Notes under the pieces: model-generated
Seen by the model: the letters and a program-made list of their open reading frames with translations, nothing else
Told to the model about the DNA's origin: nothing
Databases searched by the model: none
Part shown: in pieces, positions 43,004-52,970 of the stretch
Numbering within the stretch: the first letter of the stretch is position 1
Layout: each line of letters begins with the position of its first letter
Position numbers and translations under genes: made by a program
NCBI RefSeq assembly: GCF_019145195.1
Contig: NZ_JAHSTW010000004.1
Span: forward strand, 124,001 to 188,000
Source of the DNA: Pseudomonas siliginis
Lineage (GTDB): Bacteria; Pseudomonadota; Gammaproteobacteria; Pseudomonadales; Pseudomonadaceae
Direction of reading: 5' to 3'
DNA length: 64,000 nucleotides

Positions 43004-45049
43004 ATGAGTTTGCTCAATATCGGGATGTCGGGACTGTCGGCCAGCCAGTCCTCTCTGGCTACGACAGGCAACAACATTGCCAACGTCGACACCGCCGGTT
43101 ATTCACGTCAGCAAACCGTGCAGGGCACCAAGTCCTCGCAGCAGTACGGCAGCGTTTTCATCGGCACGGGCACAACCCTGGCCGACGTGCGCCGGGTGTA
43201 CAACTCGTACCTGGAATCGCAGCTGCACACCGCGACTTCGCTGGACAGCGAATCGGCCGCGTTCCTCAAGCAGGCGACGCCGCTGGACGCCATGCTGTCG
43301 GACACCAACACGGGCCTGACCGGTGTGCTGCAGAAATTCTTCACCTCGATGCAGGGCGTATCGACGTCGGCCACCGATGACACTTCGCGTCAGTCGGTGC
43401 TGACCGGCGCGCAGGCGCTGACCAGCCGTTTCAATACCCTCGCCAAGCAGCTCAACGATCAGAACACCACGATCAACGGCAGCCTCGGCGACATGACTGC
43501 CCAGGTGAACAAACTCGCCACGGCGATCGCCAATCTCAACCAGAAGATCGGCGAAATCTCCACCAGTGGCGGGGCACCGAACGACCTGCTCGACAGCCGT
43601 AACGAAGCCGTGCGTCAACTCTCCGAGCTGACCGGTGCGCAAGTCGTCGAGCGCGGCACCAGCTTCGACATTTATGTCGGCAGCGGCCAGCCGCTGGTCA
43701 TCGGCAACACCACCAACAGCCTGAGCATGGTCGCGAGCAAGACCGACCCGTCGCGCATGTCGATCCAGATGGATCGCGGTTCGAGCACCATCGACATCAC
43801 TTCGGTGATCAGCGGTGGCGAAATCGGCGGTCTGCTGACCTATCGCAAGGAAGTCCTCGACCCATCGCTCAACGAGCTCGGTCGCGTGGCCCTGGTGATT
43901 GCCGATCAGATCAACAGCCAGCAAGCCCAGGGCATCGACAAGAACGGTGACTTCGGCGCGGCGATTTTCAACAACATCAACAGTGCCGCCCTGATCAGTC
44001 AGCGCAGCATTGCGAAGGATGGCAACAGCGCCGGTTCGGGCAACCTCGATGTGACCATCAAGGACACCGGCAAGCTGACCACCAGCGATTATCAGGTGAC
44101 CTTCACCAGCGCTACCGATTACACCGTCAAACGTTCCGACGGCACCGATCTGGGTGCATTCAGCACCACGACCAATCCGCCGCCAGTGATCGACGGCTTC
44201 ACCCTGGCCTTGAACGGCGGCGCGCTGAGCGCGGGTGACTCGTTCAAGATCACGCCAACCCGCAACGCGGCGGCGAGCATTCAGACGGTCCTGACCGATC
44301 CGAAGAAAATCGCTGCGGCAGGTCCGCTGACCGGCGTCGCCAGCGCCAACGGTCTGGGCACTTACACCCAGCCGACGCTCAGCGACAAGATCGATATCTA
44401 CAACCCGACCGCCCAGGCCGACATGCAGGCGGCGCTGAAGAATTCAACGCCGGTCAAACTGGTATTCGGTGCAGCCAGCGGTGGCAGCCAGTCGTACAAC
44501 CTGGTCGACGCCAAGGGCGCGACCATCGGCACCGGCACCATCGTGCCTGGCCAGTCGAACACGCTGAACCTGAAAGTCGGCATCGTCGATGCCAGCGGCA
44601 ACCCGGTGATGGACACTACCGTCACGCCGAACGTACAGAAGACCTTCACCGTGCAGACCACCGTGGGCGGCACGCCGAAAACCGGCGAGACCTTCACCAT
44701 GAACCTGACCGGCGCGGCGTCTTCGGACAACCGCAACGCCCAGGCACTGGTCGCATTGCAAACCAAACAGACCGTGGACACCGGTTCGGCTAGCAAGGGC
44801 ATCAGCCTGACTGACGCCTATAACACCCTGGTGACCAACGTCGGTACCAAGACCGCCCAAGGCAAGTCCGACAGCGCCGCAACCACGGCGATTCTGGAGA
44901 ACGCCAAGGGTGCCCGCGATTCGCTTTCCGGGGTCAACCTGGACGAAGAAACCGGCAACCTGGTCAAGTACCAGCAGTACTACACAGCGTCTTCGCAGAT
45001 CATCAAAGCTGCGCAGGAAACTTTCGCCACGCTGATCAACAGCCTCTAA
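43004..45049 (+). CDS. flgK: Flagellar hook-filament junction protein FlgK
   Basis: 681 residues. N-terminal LLNIGMSGLSASQSSLATTGNNIANVDTAGYSRQ and C-terminal SGVNLDEETGNLVKYQQYYTASSQIIKAAQETFATLINSL are conserved and form the D0 coiled coils. The central part (about 330-610) is variable, Thr/Ser/Gly-rich and longer than in enterobacteria. Together with FlgL it bridges hook and filament. Confidence 0.96.
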   Translation: MSLLNIGMSGLSASQSSLATTGNNIANVDTAGYSRQQTVQGTKSSQQYGSVFIGTGTTLADVRRVYNSYLESQLHTATSLDSESAAFLKQATPLDAMLSDTNTGLTGVLQKFFTSMQGVSTSATDDTSRQSVLTGAQALTSRFNTLAKQLNDQNTTINGSLGDMTAQVNKLATAIANLNQKIGEISTSGGAPNDLLDSRNEAVRQLSELTGAQVVERGTSFDIYVGSGQPLVIGNTTNSLSMVASKTDPSRMSIQMDRGSSTIDITSVISGGEIGGLLTYRKEVLDPSLNELGRVALVIADQINSQQAQGIDKNGDFGAAIFNNINSAALISQRSIAKDGNSAGSGNLDVTIKDTGKLTTSDYQVTFTSATDYTVKRSDGTDLGAFSTTTNPPPVIDGFTLALNGGALSAGDSFKITPTRNAAASIQTVLTDPKKIAAAGPLTGVASANGLGTYTQPTLSDKIDIYNPTAQADMQAALKNSTPVKLVFGAASGGSQSYNLVDAKGATIGTGTIVPGQSNTLNLKVGIVDASGNPVMDTTVTPNVQKTFTVQTTVGGTPKTGETFTMNLTGAASSDNRNAQALVALQTKQTVDTGSASKGISLTDAYNTLVTNVGTKTAQGKSDSAATTAILENAKGARDSLSGVNLDEETGNLVKYQQYYTASSQIIKAAQETFATLINSL

Positions 45050-45062
45050 GGAGTCGTAATTC

Positions 45063-46631
45063 ATGCGCATTTCCACCGCCCAGTATTACGGAACGCAAGC
45101 TTCGGATTATCAGCGTAACTTCAACAAGGCCGTTGCCACCGCGAGCGAGGCGAGCAGCCTGCAGCGCATCAACACCGCCGCCGATGATCCGATCGGTGCC
45201 GGGCGCTTGCTGCAATTGGGCCAGCAGGCGGCGATGCTCGATCAGTACAAGACCAACGTCAACACCACCAAAAGTGCCTTGACCGTGCAGGAGTCCACGC
45301 TGGAGTCGATCACCACGGCGTTGGCGCGAGCCAAGGAACTTGCGCTGGCCGCGAACAACGGCACGATCACCGACAAGGACCGCCAGGCATACGCCTCGGA
45401 ACTGGGTGAGATCCAGCAACAAGTGCTGGGCCTGATGAACGCCAAAGACGCCAACGGTAATTACCTGTTCTCCGGTTCGAAAACCGACACCGCGCCGTAT
45501 TCGAAGAATTCTGACGGCACATTCAGCTACAACGGCGACCAGACCACCATCGATCTGGGCATCGGCGACGGCATGACCGTGGGTACCAACACCACCGGTT
45601 GGGACGCGTTCCAGCAGACCATCAACACCGGCCGCACCAACACCAAAATGACTGCGCCAGCTGTGGATGACGGCCGTGTCGTGCTGTCCAACGGCACCGT
45701 CGGCACTGTTGCCACCTACGATGCCAAGTTCACTGCCGGGCAGCCGTACACCGTCGATTTCGTCAGCAGCACCCAGCTGAAGATCACCGATGCGCTGGGC
45801 AACGATGTGACTGCCGAGGCCAGCCAGAATGGCCTGATCAGCAACAGCAGCGGCGCCAACCAGACTGTCAGCTTCCGTGGCGTCGACCTCAAGCTGAACG
45901 TCAACCTGAAGGCCGGCGATACCAATCCGGACGCCGTTATCGCAGGGCACAGCTTCCAGCTGTCGGCCTCGCCGGACTCGTTCACCACCACGCGTAATCC
46001 GGGTAACCCGTCGACCAGCGTGATCACCGGTTCGACCATCACCGATCAGGCAGCCTACACCGCAGCGTTTCCGCAGGGCGGCGCAGTGCTCAAGTTCACC
46101 AGCGCCACCGATTTCGATCTGTATGCCGCGCCAGTGACGGCCGACAGCAAGCCGGTTTCTTCGGGCACGGTTGCCGGCGGTAACGCCACCGCTGCCGGTG
46201 TGACATTCGCGCTGGGCAACACGCCGGCCGCTGGCGATCAGTTCTCGATCCAGCCGAACAATCACCAGACCCAGAACGTGCTCGACACTCTGGGCCAGAT
46301 GATCACCGCGCTGAATACGCCAGTCGATGGTGACCCGGTTGCCAAGCAGAAATTGCAGGGCGCGATGGAGGCAGGCCTCGGCAACATCGATGCCGCTTCC
46401 AACCAGATCGGCACCGCAGTCACCACCATTGGTGCGCGCGGCCAGGCGCTGGACATGCAGACCATCACCAACGACAGCCTGACCACGGCGAACAGCACCA
46501 CCCAGGGTTCGATCCGTGATTCCGATCCGGCTGAAGTCATGACCCGTCTGACGCTGCAACAGACCATGCTGCAAGCCGCGCAACTGGCGTTCAGCAAGAT
46601 CAGTCAGTTGGGTCTGTTCAACAAGATCTGA
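45063..46631 (+). CDS. flgL: Flagellar hook-filament junction protein FlgL
   Basis: 522 residues. MRISTAQYYGTQASDYQRNFNKAVATASEASSLQRINTAADDPIGAGRLLQLGQQ at the N-terminus and IRDSDPAEVMTRLTLQQTMLQAAQLAFSKISQLGLFNKI at the C-terminus form the flagellin-like D0/D1. The middle (about 170-400) is Thr-rich and longer than E. coli FlgL (317). It ends the flgFGHIJKL operon, with a terminator 3 bases on. Confidence 0.96.
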   Translation: MRISTAQYYGTQASDYQRNFNKAVATASEASSLQRINTAADDPIGAGRLLQLGQQAAMLDQYKTNVNTTKSALTVQESTLESITTALARAKELALAANNGTITDKDRQAYASELGEIQQQVLGLMNAKDANGNYLFSGSKTDTAPYSKNSDGTFSYNGDQTTIDLGIGDGMTVGTNTTGWDAFQQTINTGRTNTKMTAPAVDDGRVVLSNGTVGTVATYDAKFTAGQPYTVDFVSSTQLKITDALGNDVTAEASQNGLISNSSGANQTVSFRGVDLKLNVNLKAGDTNPDAVIAGHSFQLSASPDSFTTTRNPGNPSTSVITGSTITDQAAYTAAFPQGGAVLKFTSATDFDLYAAPVTADSKPVSSGTVAGGNATAAGVTFALGNTPAAGDQFSIQPNNHQTQNVLDTLGQMITALNTPVDGDPVAKQKLQGAMEAGLGNIDAASNQIGTAVTTIGARGQALDMQTITNDSLTTANSTTQGSIRDSDPAEVMTRLTLQQTMLQAAQLAFSKISQLGLFNKI

Positions 46632-46633
46632 TG

Positions 46634-46659
46634 GTTGGCGGGCGTGCGCGCCCGCCAAC
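46634..46659 (+). terminator. Hairpin after flgL
   Basis: An 11-bp stem (gttggcgggcg/cgcccgccaac) with a tgcg loop, 3 bases after the flgL stop. The nearest T run (gattttttgc) is about 17 bases later, so termination may be partial. Confidence 0.65.
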
Positions 46660-46738
46660 GTTGTCCCTCTGTTAATGATTTTTTGCGGTATCAAGGGCTC
46701 GTTTTTGCGAGCGGGCTCGTACCGCCTGTGAGCCCGCC

Positions 46739-49700
46739 GTGAATTCACTCCCCCTCGTCAGCATTGCCATCCCTGCGTTCAATCCGCGCTTTTTCGAGCG
46801 GGCATTGAACAGCGCCGTCAGCCAGACATACGCGCCTCTTGAGATCATTGTCTGCGACGACAGTCGTGGTCATGAGATCGAAGGGATTGTCAGTGCTGTG
46901 GCCGAGCGCTCGGGTGTTGCCGTGCGCTATGTGCGCAACCCGCGCACACTGGGCCTGGTCGGCAATCTCAAGGCGTGCCTTGATCAGGCGCAGGGTGAAT
47001 TCGTCAAGTTCATGTGTGACGACGACCATCTCTATGCCGCCTGCATCGAGCAGCAGGCGCACGAGATGTTGCGTGAGGAAGTCAGCCTGGTGCTGGCTCA
47101 GCGGCTGTTCTGGGACGCCGACGACATCATTCTGCCGGCGCGCCTGGAAAACACTTCGCTGTCACCGGCCAGCGGTCTGTTCAAGGGTGACGACCTGCTG
47201 GGCATCTTCGAAAAATTTCCGGTCAATGTGCTGGGCGGTTTCTCCAGCGCCTTGTTTCGTCGTTCGGACCTCGTCGACTTGTTGCCGGCGCTGACTCAGG
47301 ACGGTCACTGCTTTGTCGCCACCCTGGATTTCGCCTTGTACGTATGCCTGCTGCGGCGCGGCAATCTGGCGATGTCGAACACCGTGCTCAGTGCCGAGCG
47401 GCTGTATCCGGAGCGCTTGAGTGCTCAGCAGCCGATGAAAGACGCGGTCGAGGTTGAGCGCGAGTGGATTCTGCAAATGCTCAAGGCGCGCAGCGGCGAG
47501 TCGGCGCCAGCGCCGGGTTGGGTGCGCTATGTCCCGCTGACCAAGGCTGACGCAATGCCGCGCGTCTGGGAAGAGCTGCCCCTGAGCCGAACGCTGGGTA
47601 CCAAGCAGAGTCGCCAGGAGTGGTGCGTCGGCATCGATAGCTGGAGCTTCGCCGAACTCTACGCGCACTGGCTGCAGTGCCGCAGTCTCACTGAAGGGCA
47701 GCGCAAGTTACTGCCGGAAACTCTGGCCGCCTGGCCACAACAGCCGCGAATAGTGCCGATCGTCATTGATGCCCAGGGCAGTCGCGATGGAGTCGAGCGC
47801 ACGCTTGAGGCGCTTGCTCGGCAGGACTATGCCCCTGAACTGATTCTGGTGCTGTCCGCTTCCTGCAACGAGGCGACGCTGGATGGGCGCGTGTTCCACA
47901 TGCCACTGGAAGGTGACGGGCTGGGTCAGATCAACGCGTTGTTGCCCCAACTGGAGGGCGCCGACTGGTTTTACCTGTTGCAGGCCGGTGACCGGCTGAT
48001 GGTGCCGGCCTTGCTGGTCATGGCTGACCGGATTGCGCACTCGCCATCGCTCGGTTGCGTGTACAGCGATGAAGGCGGTCTGCGCGATGGTGAGTCCGTG
48101 GAACCCGCCTTCAAACCCGATTTCAACCTTGATCTGATGCGCAGCTACCCGTATGTCGGGCGCGCCTTGGCGTTCAAGCGCGAACGCTTTCTGGCGCTGG
48201 GTGGTTTTGACACGACGTTCACCGAACTGGCTCCTCACGACATGCTGTGGCGCATGGTCGAAAGCGACGGCACCCAGGTGATCGGGCATGTCGCCGAAGT
48301 TCTGCTGGAGTCGCCATTCGATCTGTCGCGGTGGTTGGCCGAGCCAGGCGTCATCGAACAGAACCCTCGTGTGCTCGAAGCGCATCTGCAACGCATTGGC
48401 GTTGCCCATGAAATCCGCCGTGGCAGTTGCCAATTGCTCAATCGTGTCGACTATCGGCACGCGCGCCGTCCGCTTGTGTCGATCATCATCGTCACCCGGG
48501 ATCAGACCGCTGCCTTGCAGCGGTGTGTCGAGACCGTGCTGGAAAAAACCGCCTACGCCGAATACGAACTGCTGCTGGTCGACAACGGCAGCGAAACCGC
48601 TGAGGCCAGAGCATGGCTGGACGGCATTGCGCAATTGGGTGGCGACCGGATCCGCGTGCTGACGTACCCGCAGCCGGACAACATGGCTGCCCTGCACAAT
48701 TTTGCCGTGGCCAAGGCTCGTGGCGAATATGTGCTGCTGCTCAATACCTTCGCGGTGATTACCCACGCCGACTGGCTGGACGAACTGCTCAATCATGCGC
48801 AGCGCCCGGAAGTCGGCGTGGTCGGCGCCAAGTTGTTCAACCCGGATGGTTATGTGCTGCATGCCGGCATGATTCTGGGGATGCAGGGCGCGGTCGGGTT
48901 GCCATTTTATGGACAGTCGCTGCAGTCGGACGGTTATATGTTCCGGCTGCAGGCCGCCCACGATCTGAGTGCAGTCGGCGGTGATTGCCTGATGGTGCGC
49001 AAGGCGGTTTTCGAGGCGGTGGGAGGGCTTGATGAAGAGGATTTGAAGCAGGCGCTGAACGTGGTGGATCTGTGCCTGCGCATCGGCCAGGAAGGCTACC
49101 TGGTAGTGTGGACGCCTTATGCCTTGCTGGCTCAGGGCGTGCGCCCGACAGTCGAGTCGACAGCTGAGCAAGGCCAGCAACATTTGCACGAGCAGGAGAT
49201 CTTCTACAAGCGCTGGCTGCCGCGCATTGCCCGCGATCCGGCCTTCAATGTCAACCTGTCGTTGCAGGGCGTCGGCGCGACGAGTTTCAGCCTTGAGCCG
49301 GGCCTGCGTACGGGGTGGACTGCTTTTTCCAGGCCGCAATTGCCCAACGTACTCGCTGTGCCGATCAATGCCTCAGCCATTGGCCATTACCGCATGAGTC
49401 AGCCGCTGATAGAGCTGGAAGCGGCGAACCGGGCCGAAGGGTGTATTCGTTACGGCTTGCCTTCGATCATTGAAATCGAGCGTCAGTCGCCGGATGTCAT
49501 CGTCCTGCAAGGGCGCTATTCCCAGGGCGCGATCGATGAAATCCCGCCGCTGAAAAAGTTCTGCCATGCCCGGCGCATCTTCGAGCTGGATGACTATGTG
49601 ATTGATGTTCCGCATCGCAATGCGCATATCCGCAACATGCCCAGCAAGCAGGAAATGGAGCGGATGGTGCGCCAGGCGATCAGCCTGTGCGACCGCGTGG

Positions 49701-50332
49701 TGGTGTCGACTCAACCACTGGCCAATGCGCTGTCGGACATGCACCACGACATTCGCGTAGTCCCCAACATGCTTGCGCAAAACCTCTGGACCGGTTTGCG
49801 GGGTCAGCGCCGCACCTCGAAAAAACCTCGCGTGGGTTGGGGTGGAGGCACCAGCCACCATGGCGATCTGGCGGTGATTGCCGATGTCGTGCGTGAGCTG
49901 GCCAACGAAGTCGACTGGGTATTCTTTGGCATGTGCCCGGATGACCTGCGTCCGTACATGCACGAGTTCCACGGTGTGATTCCTCTGGACGTCTATCCGG
50001 CCAAGCTGGCCAGTCTGAACCTCGACCTGGCCCTGGCACCGCTGGAGTTTCACATTTTCAATGACTGCAAGAGCAATCTGCGTTTGCTGGAATACGGCGC
50101 CTGTGGTTACCCGGTCATCTGCACTGATACCGAAGCCTATCAGGGCTATCTGCCGTGCACGCGGGTGAAGACCAACAGCACTGATGAATGGCTGCAGGCG
50201 ATTCGCATGCATCTGGCCGACCCTGACGCCAGTTATCGCATGGGTGACGAGCTGCACGAGGTGGTCATGCGCGATTATGTGTTGCGTGGTGACAATCTGC
50301 GGTATTGGGAGAATGGCTGGCTGGCGGATTGA
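46739..50332 (+). CDS. Multidomain flagellin glycosyltransferase (FgtA-like)
   Basis: 1197 residues from GTG 46739 (MNSLPLVSIAIPAFNPRFFERALNSA). Domain order: GT2 domain 1 (about 5-210, acidic motif CDDDH); a degenerate GT2 domain (about 335-540, YFLLQAGDRL-like but no clear DxD; contains SYPYVGRALAFKRERFLALGGFD); a third GT2 domain (about 578-800, VSIIIVTRDQ, LLLVDNGSE, GGLDEEDLKQALNVVDLCLRIG); and a C-terminal GT-B domain (about 868-1197, FELDDYVIDVPHRN, VRVVPN-like, LRLLEYGACGYPVICTD). Position directly after flgL is the usual site of flagellin glycosylation genes in Pseudomonas. It probably adds several sugars in sequence; acceptor is inferred. Confidence 0.88.
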   Translation: MNSLPLVSIAIPAFNPRFFERALNSAVSQTYAPLEIIVCDDSRGHEIEGIVSAVAERSGVAVRYVRNPRTLGLVGNLKACLDQAQGEFVKFMCDDDHLYAACIEQQAHEMLREEVSLVLAQRLFWDADDIILPARLENTSLSPASGLFKGDDLLGIFEKFPVNVLGGFSSALFRRSDLVDLLPALTQDGHCFVATLDFALYVCLLRRGNLAMSNTVLSAERLYPERLSAQQPMKDAVEVEREWILQMLKARSGESAPAPGWVRYVPLTKADAMPRVWEELPLSRTLGTKQSRQEWCVGIDSWSFAELYAHWLQCRSLTEGQRKLLPETLAAWPQQPRIVPIVIDAQGSRDGVERTLEALARQDYAPELILVLSASCNEATLDGRVFHMPLEGDGLGQINALLPQLEGADWFYLLQAGDRLMVPALLVMADRIAHSPSLGCVYSDEGGLRDGESVEPAFKPDFNLDLMRSYPYVGRALAFKRERFLALGGFDTTFTELAPHDMLWRMVESDGTQVIGHVAEVLLESPFDLSRWLAEPGVIEQNPRVLEAHLQRIGVAHEIRRGSCQLLNRVDYRHARRPLVSIIIVTRDQTAALQRCVETVLEKTAYAEYELLLVDNGSETAEARAWLDGIAQLGGDRIRVLTYPQPDNMAALHNFAVAKARGEYVLLLNTFAVITHADWLDELLNHAQRPEVGVVGAKLFNPDGYVLHAGMILGMQGAVGLPFYGQSLQSDGYMFRLQAAHDLSAVGGDCLMVRKAVFEAVGGLDEEDLKQALNVVDLCLRIGQEGYLVVWTPYALLAQGVRPTVESTAEQGQQHLHEQEIFYKRWLPRIARDPAFNVNLSLQGVGATSFSLEPGLRTGWTAFSRPQLPNVLAVPINASAIGHYRMSQPLIELEAANRAEGCIRYGLPSIIEIERQSPDVIVLQGRYSQGAIDEIPPLKKFCHARRIFELDDYVIDVPHRNAHIRNMPSKQEMERMVRQAISLCDRVVVSTQPLANALSDMHHDIRVVPNMLAQNLWTGLRGQRRTSKKPRVGWGGGTSHHGDLAVIADVVRELANEVDWVFFGMCPDDLRPYMHEFHGVIPLDVYPAKLASLNLDLALAPLEFHIFNDCKSNLRLLEYGACGYPVICTDTEAYQGYLPCTRVKTNSTDEWLQAIRMHLADPDASYRMGDELHEVVMRDYVLRGDNLRYWENGWLAD

Positions 50333-51132
50333 TCGTTTATATAGGCGGCTTTTTGGGGTTGCCTTTTTTTGGGCCTTGGCGGCCTTTGGGCCGACCAGGC
50401 TGTTGGGGTTTTGGGTGAATATCCGTTGCTTCGGGTGTGGCGGCTGGCGGTTTCGCCCTTACGGCGAGTCACCTTTTTCAAACGCCAAAAAGGTAACCCA
50501 AAAGGCTTGCTCCTACGTTCGGCCCTCGCAGGCTCGGGTTCCTTCGCTCCGGGACTGATCCGGGCGCAGCGGCTCCGGTTTGCTTCGCTGCACCTCCTTC
50601 CGCTGTGTCTGGCTGCGCCAGACGGTCGCTGCGCTCCCACGCCCGGATCAATCCCTCCACTCAGCCTTCCGACGTCGCCGGTGGATCAAGATCAAGAGCA
50701 CTCGAGCTTGTGCTCATTGTTGAGTGGGGCGGCTTCGCCGCGGGCAGCTGCGCTGCTTTGCTTTTCTGTGGGAGCGAGCCTGCTCGCGAAGGCGGCCTGA
50801 CAGCCGACCCATTTCTTGCTGGACGCACGCGATCCAACTGGAGCTGCCGAAGGCCGCGATCGGACGATCTTTGCTCTGGCTTTCGATCTCTTGCCCCTTC
50901 ACGCCCTCAGCCTGCCCATCAGCCTGTTGCCACTTCCACCGAAGCCTCTATCAGCTATCTCCCAAAACCCGGCTACGAGCTGGCGCGTTTCCTGCAAGTG
51001 CCCCGCAAATCGCCATAAAACGAGCGCTCGCGGTGTTTCCTCCTGCGCCCGTAGCGGCAGAAGGTTTGGCCAGAAGGCCTGCGACGCTCAAAAAAGCAGT
51101 GCGCAGCCCGGTGACGTACGAGAGGGGAGACG
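50333..51132. other. 800-base gap between glycosyltransferase and rfbF
   Basis: It contains the second copy of the 320-bp repeat, a single gtgggagcgagcctgctcgc REP unit near 50768-50795, and no frame I would call a gene. The last 30 bases carry GAGAGGGGAG, the ribosome-binding site of rfbF. The promoter of the CDP-sugar operon should lie here but cannot be fixed. Confidence 0.7.
50411..50727 (-). repeat. 320-bp intergenic repeat, copy 2 (inverted to copy 1)
   Basis: Reverse complement of 19273-19592 with few changes in the central 200 bases; the 60-codon frame (50478-50660, minus strand) differs from its counterpart at 3 positions. Copies are 31 kb apart in opposite orientation, so recombination between them would invert the intervening segment. 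Confidence 0.85.
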
Positions 51133-51906
51133 ATGAAGGCAGTAATTTTGGCGGGTGGCCTCGGCACGCGCATCAGTGAAGAGTCGCACCTCAAGCCCAA
51201 GCCGATGATCGAGATTGGCGGCAAGCCAATTCTCTGGCACATCATGAAGCAGTATTCCGCCCACGGGATCCACGACTTCGTCATTTGCCTGGGCTACAAG
51301 GGCTACGCGATCAAGGACTTCTTCGCCAACTACTTCCTGCATACATCCGACGTCACTTTCGACATGCGCAACAACCGCATGGACGTCCATCAGAACTACA
51401 GCGAGCCGTGGAGTGTGACCCTCATCGATACCGGCGAGGAAACCATGACCGGTGGCCGCCTGTTGCGTGCCGCGCGTTATCTCAAGGATGAAGAGGCGTT
51501 CTGCTTCACCTATGGCGATGGCGTTTCCGACATCAATATTGCTGAGCTGGTCGACTATCACAAGGCTCACGGCCGCCTGGCGACCGTCACTGCGGTGCAG
51601 CCGCCAGGTCGTTACGGCGCGCTTGAACGCCAAGGTGACCAGGTGCTGGGTTTCACTGAAAAACCCCGTGGTGACGGTGGCTGGATCAATGGCGGTTTCT
51701 TCGTGCTTTCGCCCAAAGTGCTGCCGTACATCAGCGATGACGCCACCACCTGGGAAGCCGAGCCGTTGGCCCGTCTGGCTCAGGACGAACAACTGAAAGC
51801 CTTCGAGCACGAAGGTTTCTGGCATCCGATGGACACCCTGCGCGACAAGAACCATCTCGAAGCGCTGTGGCAGAGCGGGGAGGCCCCATGGAAGCAATGG
51901 GCCTGA
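51133..51906 (+). CDS. rfbF: Glucose-1-phosphate cytidylyltransferase
   Basis: 257 residues. Nucleotidyltransferase signature [38 protein letters not shown], then [14 protein letters not shown] and [15 protein letters not shown] with [16 protein letters not shown]. It makes CDP-glucose from CTP and glucose-1-phosphate. It opens a tightly packed unit; its 3' end overlaps rfbG by 19 bases. Confidence 0.95.
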   Translation: MKAVILAGGLGTRISEESHLKPKPMIEIGGKPILWHIMKQYSAHGIHDFVICLGYKGYAIKDFFANYFLHTSDVTFDMRNNRMDVHQNYSEPWSVTLIDTGEETMTGGRLLRAARYLKDEEAFCFTYGDGVSDINIAELVDYHKAHGRLATVTAVQPPGRYGALERQGDQVLGFTEKPRGDGGWINGGFFVLSPKVLPYISDDATTWEAEPLARLAQDEQLKAFEHEGFWHPMDTLRDKNHLEALWQSGEAPWKQWA

Positions 51907-52970
51907 GTGCGGAGTTCTGGCGTGGCAAGCGTGTTCTCGTCACCGGACACACCGGTTTCAAAGGCAGTTGGCTGACCCTTTGGCTGCAAAGCCTTGGTGC
52001 GCAAGTCAGCGGTTTTTCGCTGGATCCGTCGACTGAGCCAAGCCTGTTCGAACTGGCGCGCGTACACGAAGACATCAATGATCAACGCGGCGATTTGCGT
52101 GACCTCGGCGCCTTGCTGGAAATCATTGCCGAGACCGAACCGGAGATCGTTCTGCATCTGGCGGCGCAGCCCTTGGTGCGCGAGGGCTATCGCGATCCGC
52201 TCGGCACCTATTCAAGCAATGTCATGGGCACGCTGAATCTGCTCGAAGCGATTCGTCAGGTCGGCGGCGTGCGCGCCTGTGTGCTGGTGACCACCGACAA
52301 GGTCTACGCCAACAAGGAATGGCTGTGGCCATACCGCGAAGACGAAGCCCTTGGTGGACACGATCCTTACAGCAGCAGCAAGGCCTGCTGCGAATTGCTC
52401 GCGCAGTCGTACGCCGCGTCGTTCTTCCCGGCGGACAAACATGCCGAACACGGTCTGGCCTTGGCTACCGCACGCGCTGGCAATGTACTGGGCGGTGGTG
52501 ATTTTGCGCCGGAGCGACTGATTCCCGACGTATTGAAAGCATGGACCGCCGACGAGCCGGTAACCCTGCGTTACCCGCAAGCGGTGCGCCCGTGGCAGCA
52601 CGCGCTGGAGCCGCTGGCCGGTTATCTGCAATTGGCTGCTGCGCTCTACGAATACGGCCCGGAATATGCTGGCGCGTGGAACTTCGGCCCGGGCGAGGCA
52701 GACATGTGCAGCGTCGGTGAAGTGGTCGAGCTGCTCGCCAATCGCTGGCCGCAGGCCCGTGGTCTGCGTATCGAGCCCAGTGAACTGCACGAAGCCGGTC
52801 TGCTGCGTCTGGACAGCAGTCGCGCGCGGCAGGTGCTCAGCTGGCAGCCGCGCTGGTCGTTGCAGGCGTGCCTGGCGCAGACGCTGGATTGGCACCTGGC
52901 CTGGCAGAACGGCGATGACATGCGCGCCGTAACTCTGGGCCAATTGAATCTGTACCGAGGCGCGCTGTGA
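51888..52970 (+). CDS. rfbG: CDP-glucose 4,6-dehydratase
   Basis: 360 residues from [28 protein letters not shown], preceded by GGGGAGG. A Rossmann NAD site (GHTGFKG, about 24-30), [17 protein letters not shown] with the YxxxK pair (about 162) and the [23 protein letters not shown] substrate site ([15 protein letters not shown]) match RfbG. It yields CDP-4-keto-6-deoxyglucose. No rfbH (E1 3-dehydratase) follows, so the pathway is not toward 3,6-dideoxyhexoses. Confidence 0.95.
   Translation: MEAMGLSAEFWRGKRVLVTGHTGFKGSWLTLWLQSLGAQVSGFSLDPSTEPSLFELARVHEDINDQRGDLRDLGALLEIIAETEPEIVLHLAAQPLVREGYRDPLGTYSSNVMGTLNLLEAIRQVGGVRACVLVTTDKVYANKEWLWPYREDEALGGHDPYSSSKACCELLAQSYAASFFPADKHAEHGLALATARAGNVLGGGDFAPERLIPDVLKAWTADEPVTLRYPQAVRPWQHALEPLAGYLQLAAALYEYGPEYAGAWNFGPGEADMCSVGEVVELLANRWPQARGLRIEPSELHEAGLLRLDSSRARQVLSWQPRWSLQACLAQTLDWHLAWQNGDDMRAVTLGQLNLYRGAL

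Noticed and set aside
45036..49339. Long minus-strand frames opposite flgL and the 1197-residue glycosyltransferase
   Set aside because: Shadow frames caused by GC bias at third positions; the plus-strand proteins are clearly real.
51133..52970. CDP-3,6-dideoxyhexose (abequose/tyvelose/ascarylose) pathway
   Set aside because: rfbF and rfbG are present, but the rfbH-type 3-dehydratase is absent; the C-methyltransferase points to a branched 6-deoxysugar instead.
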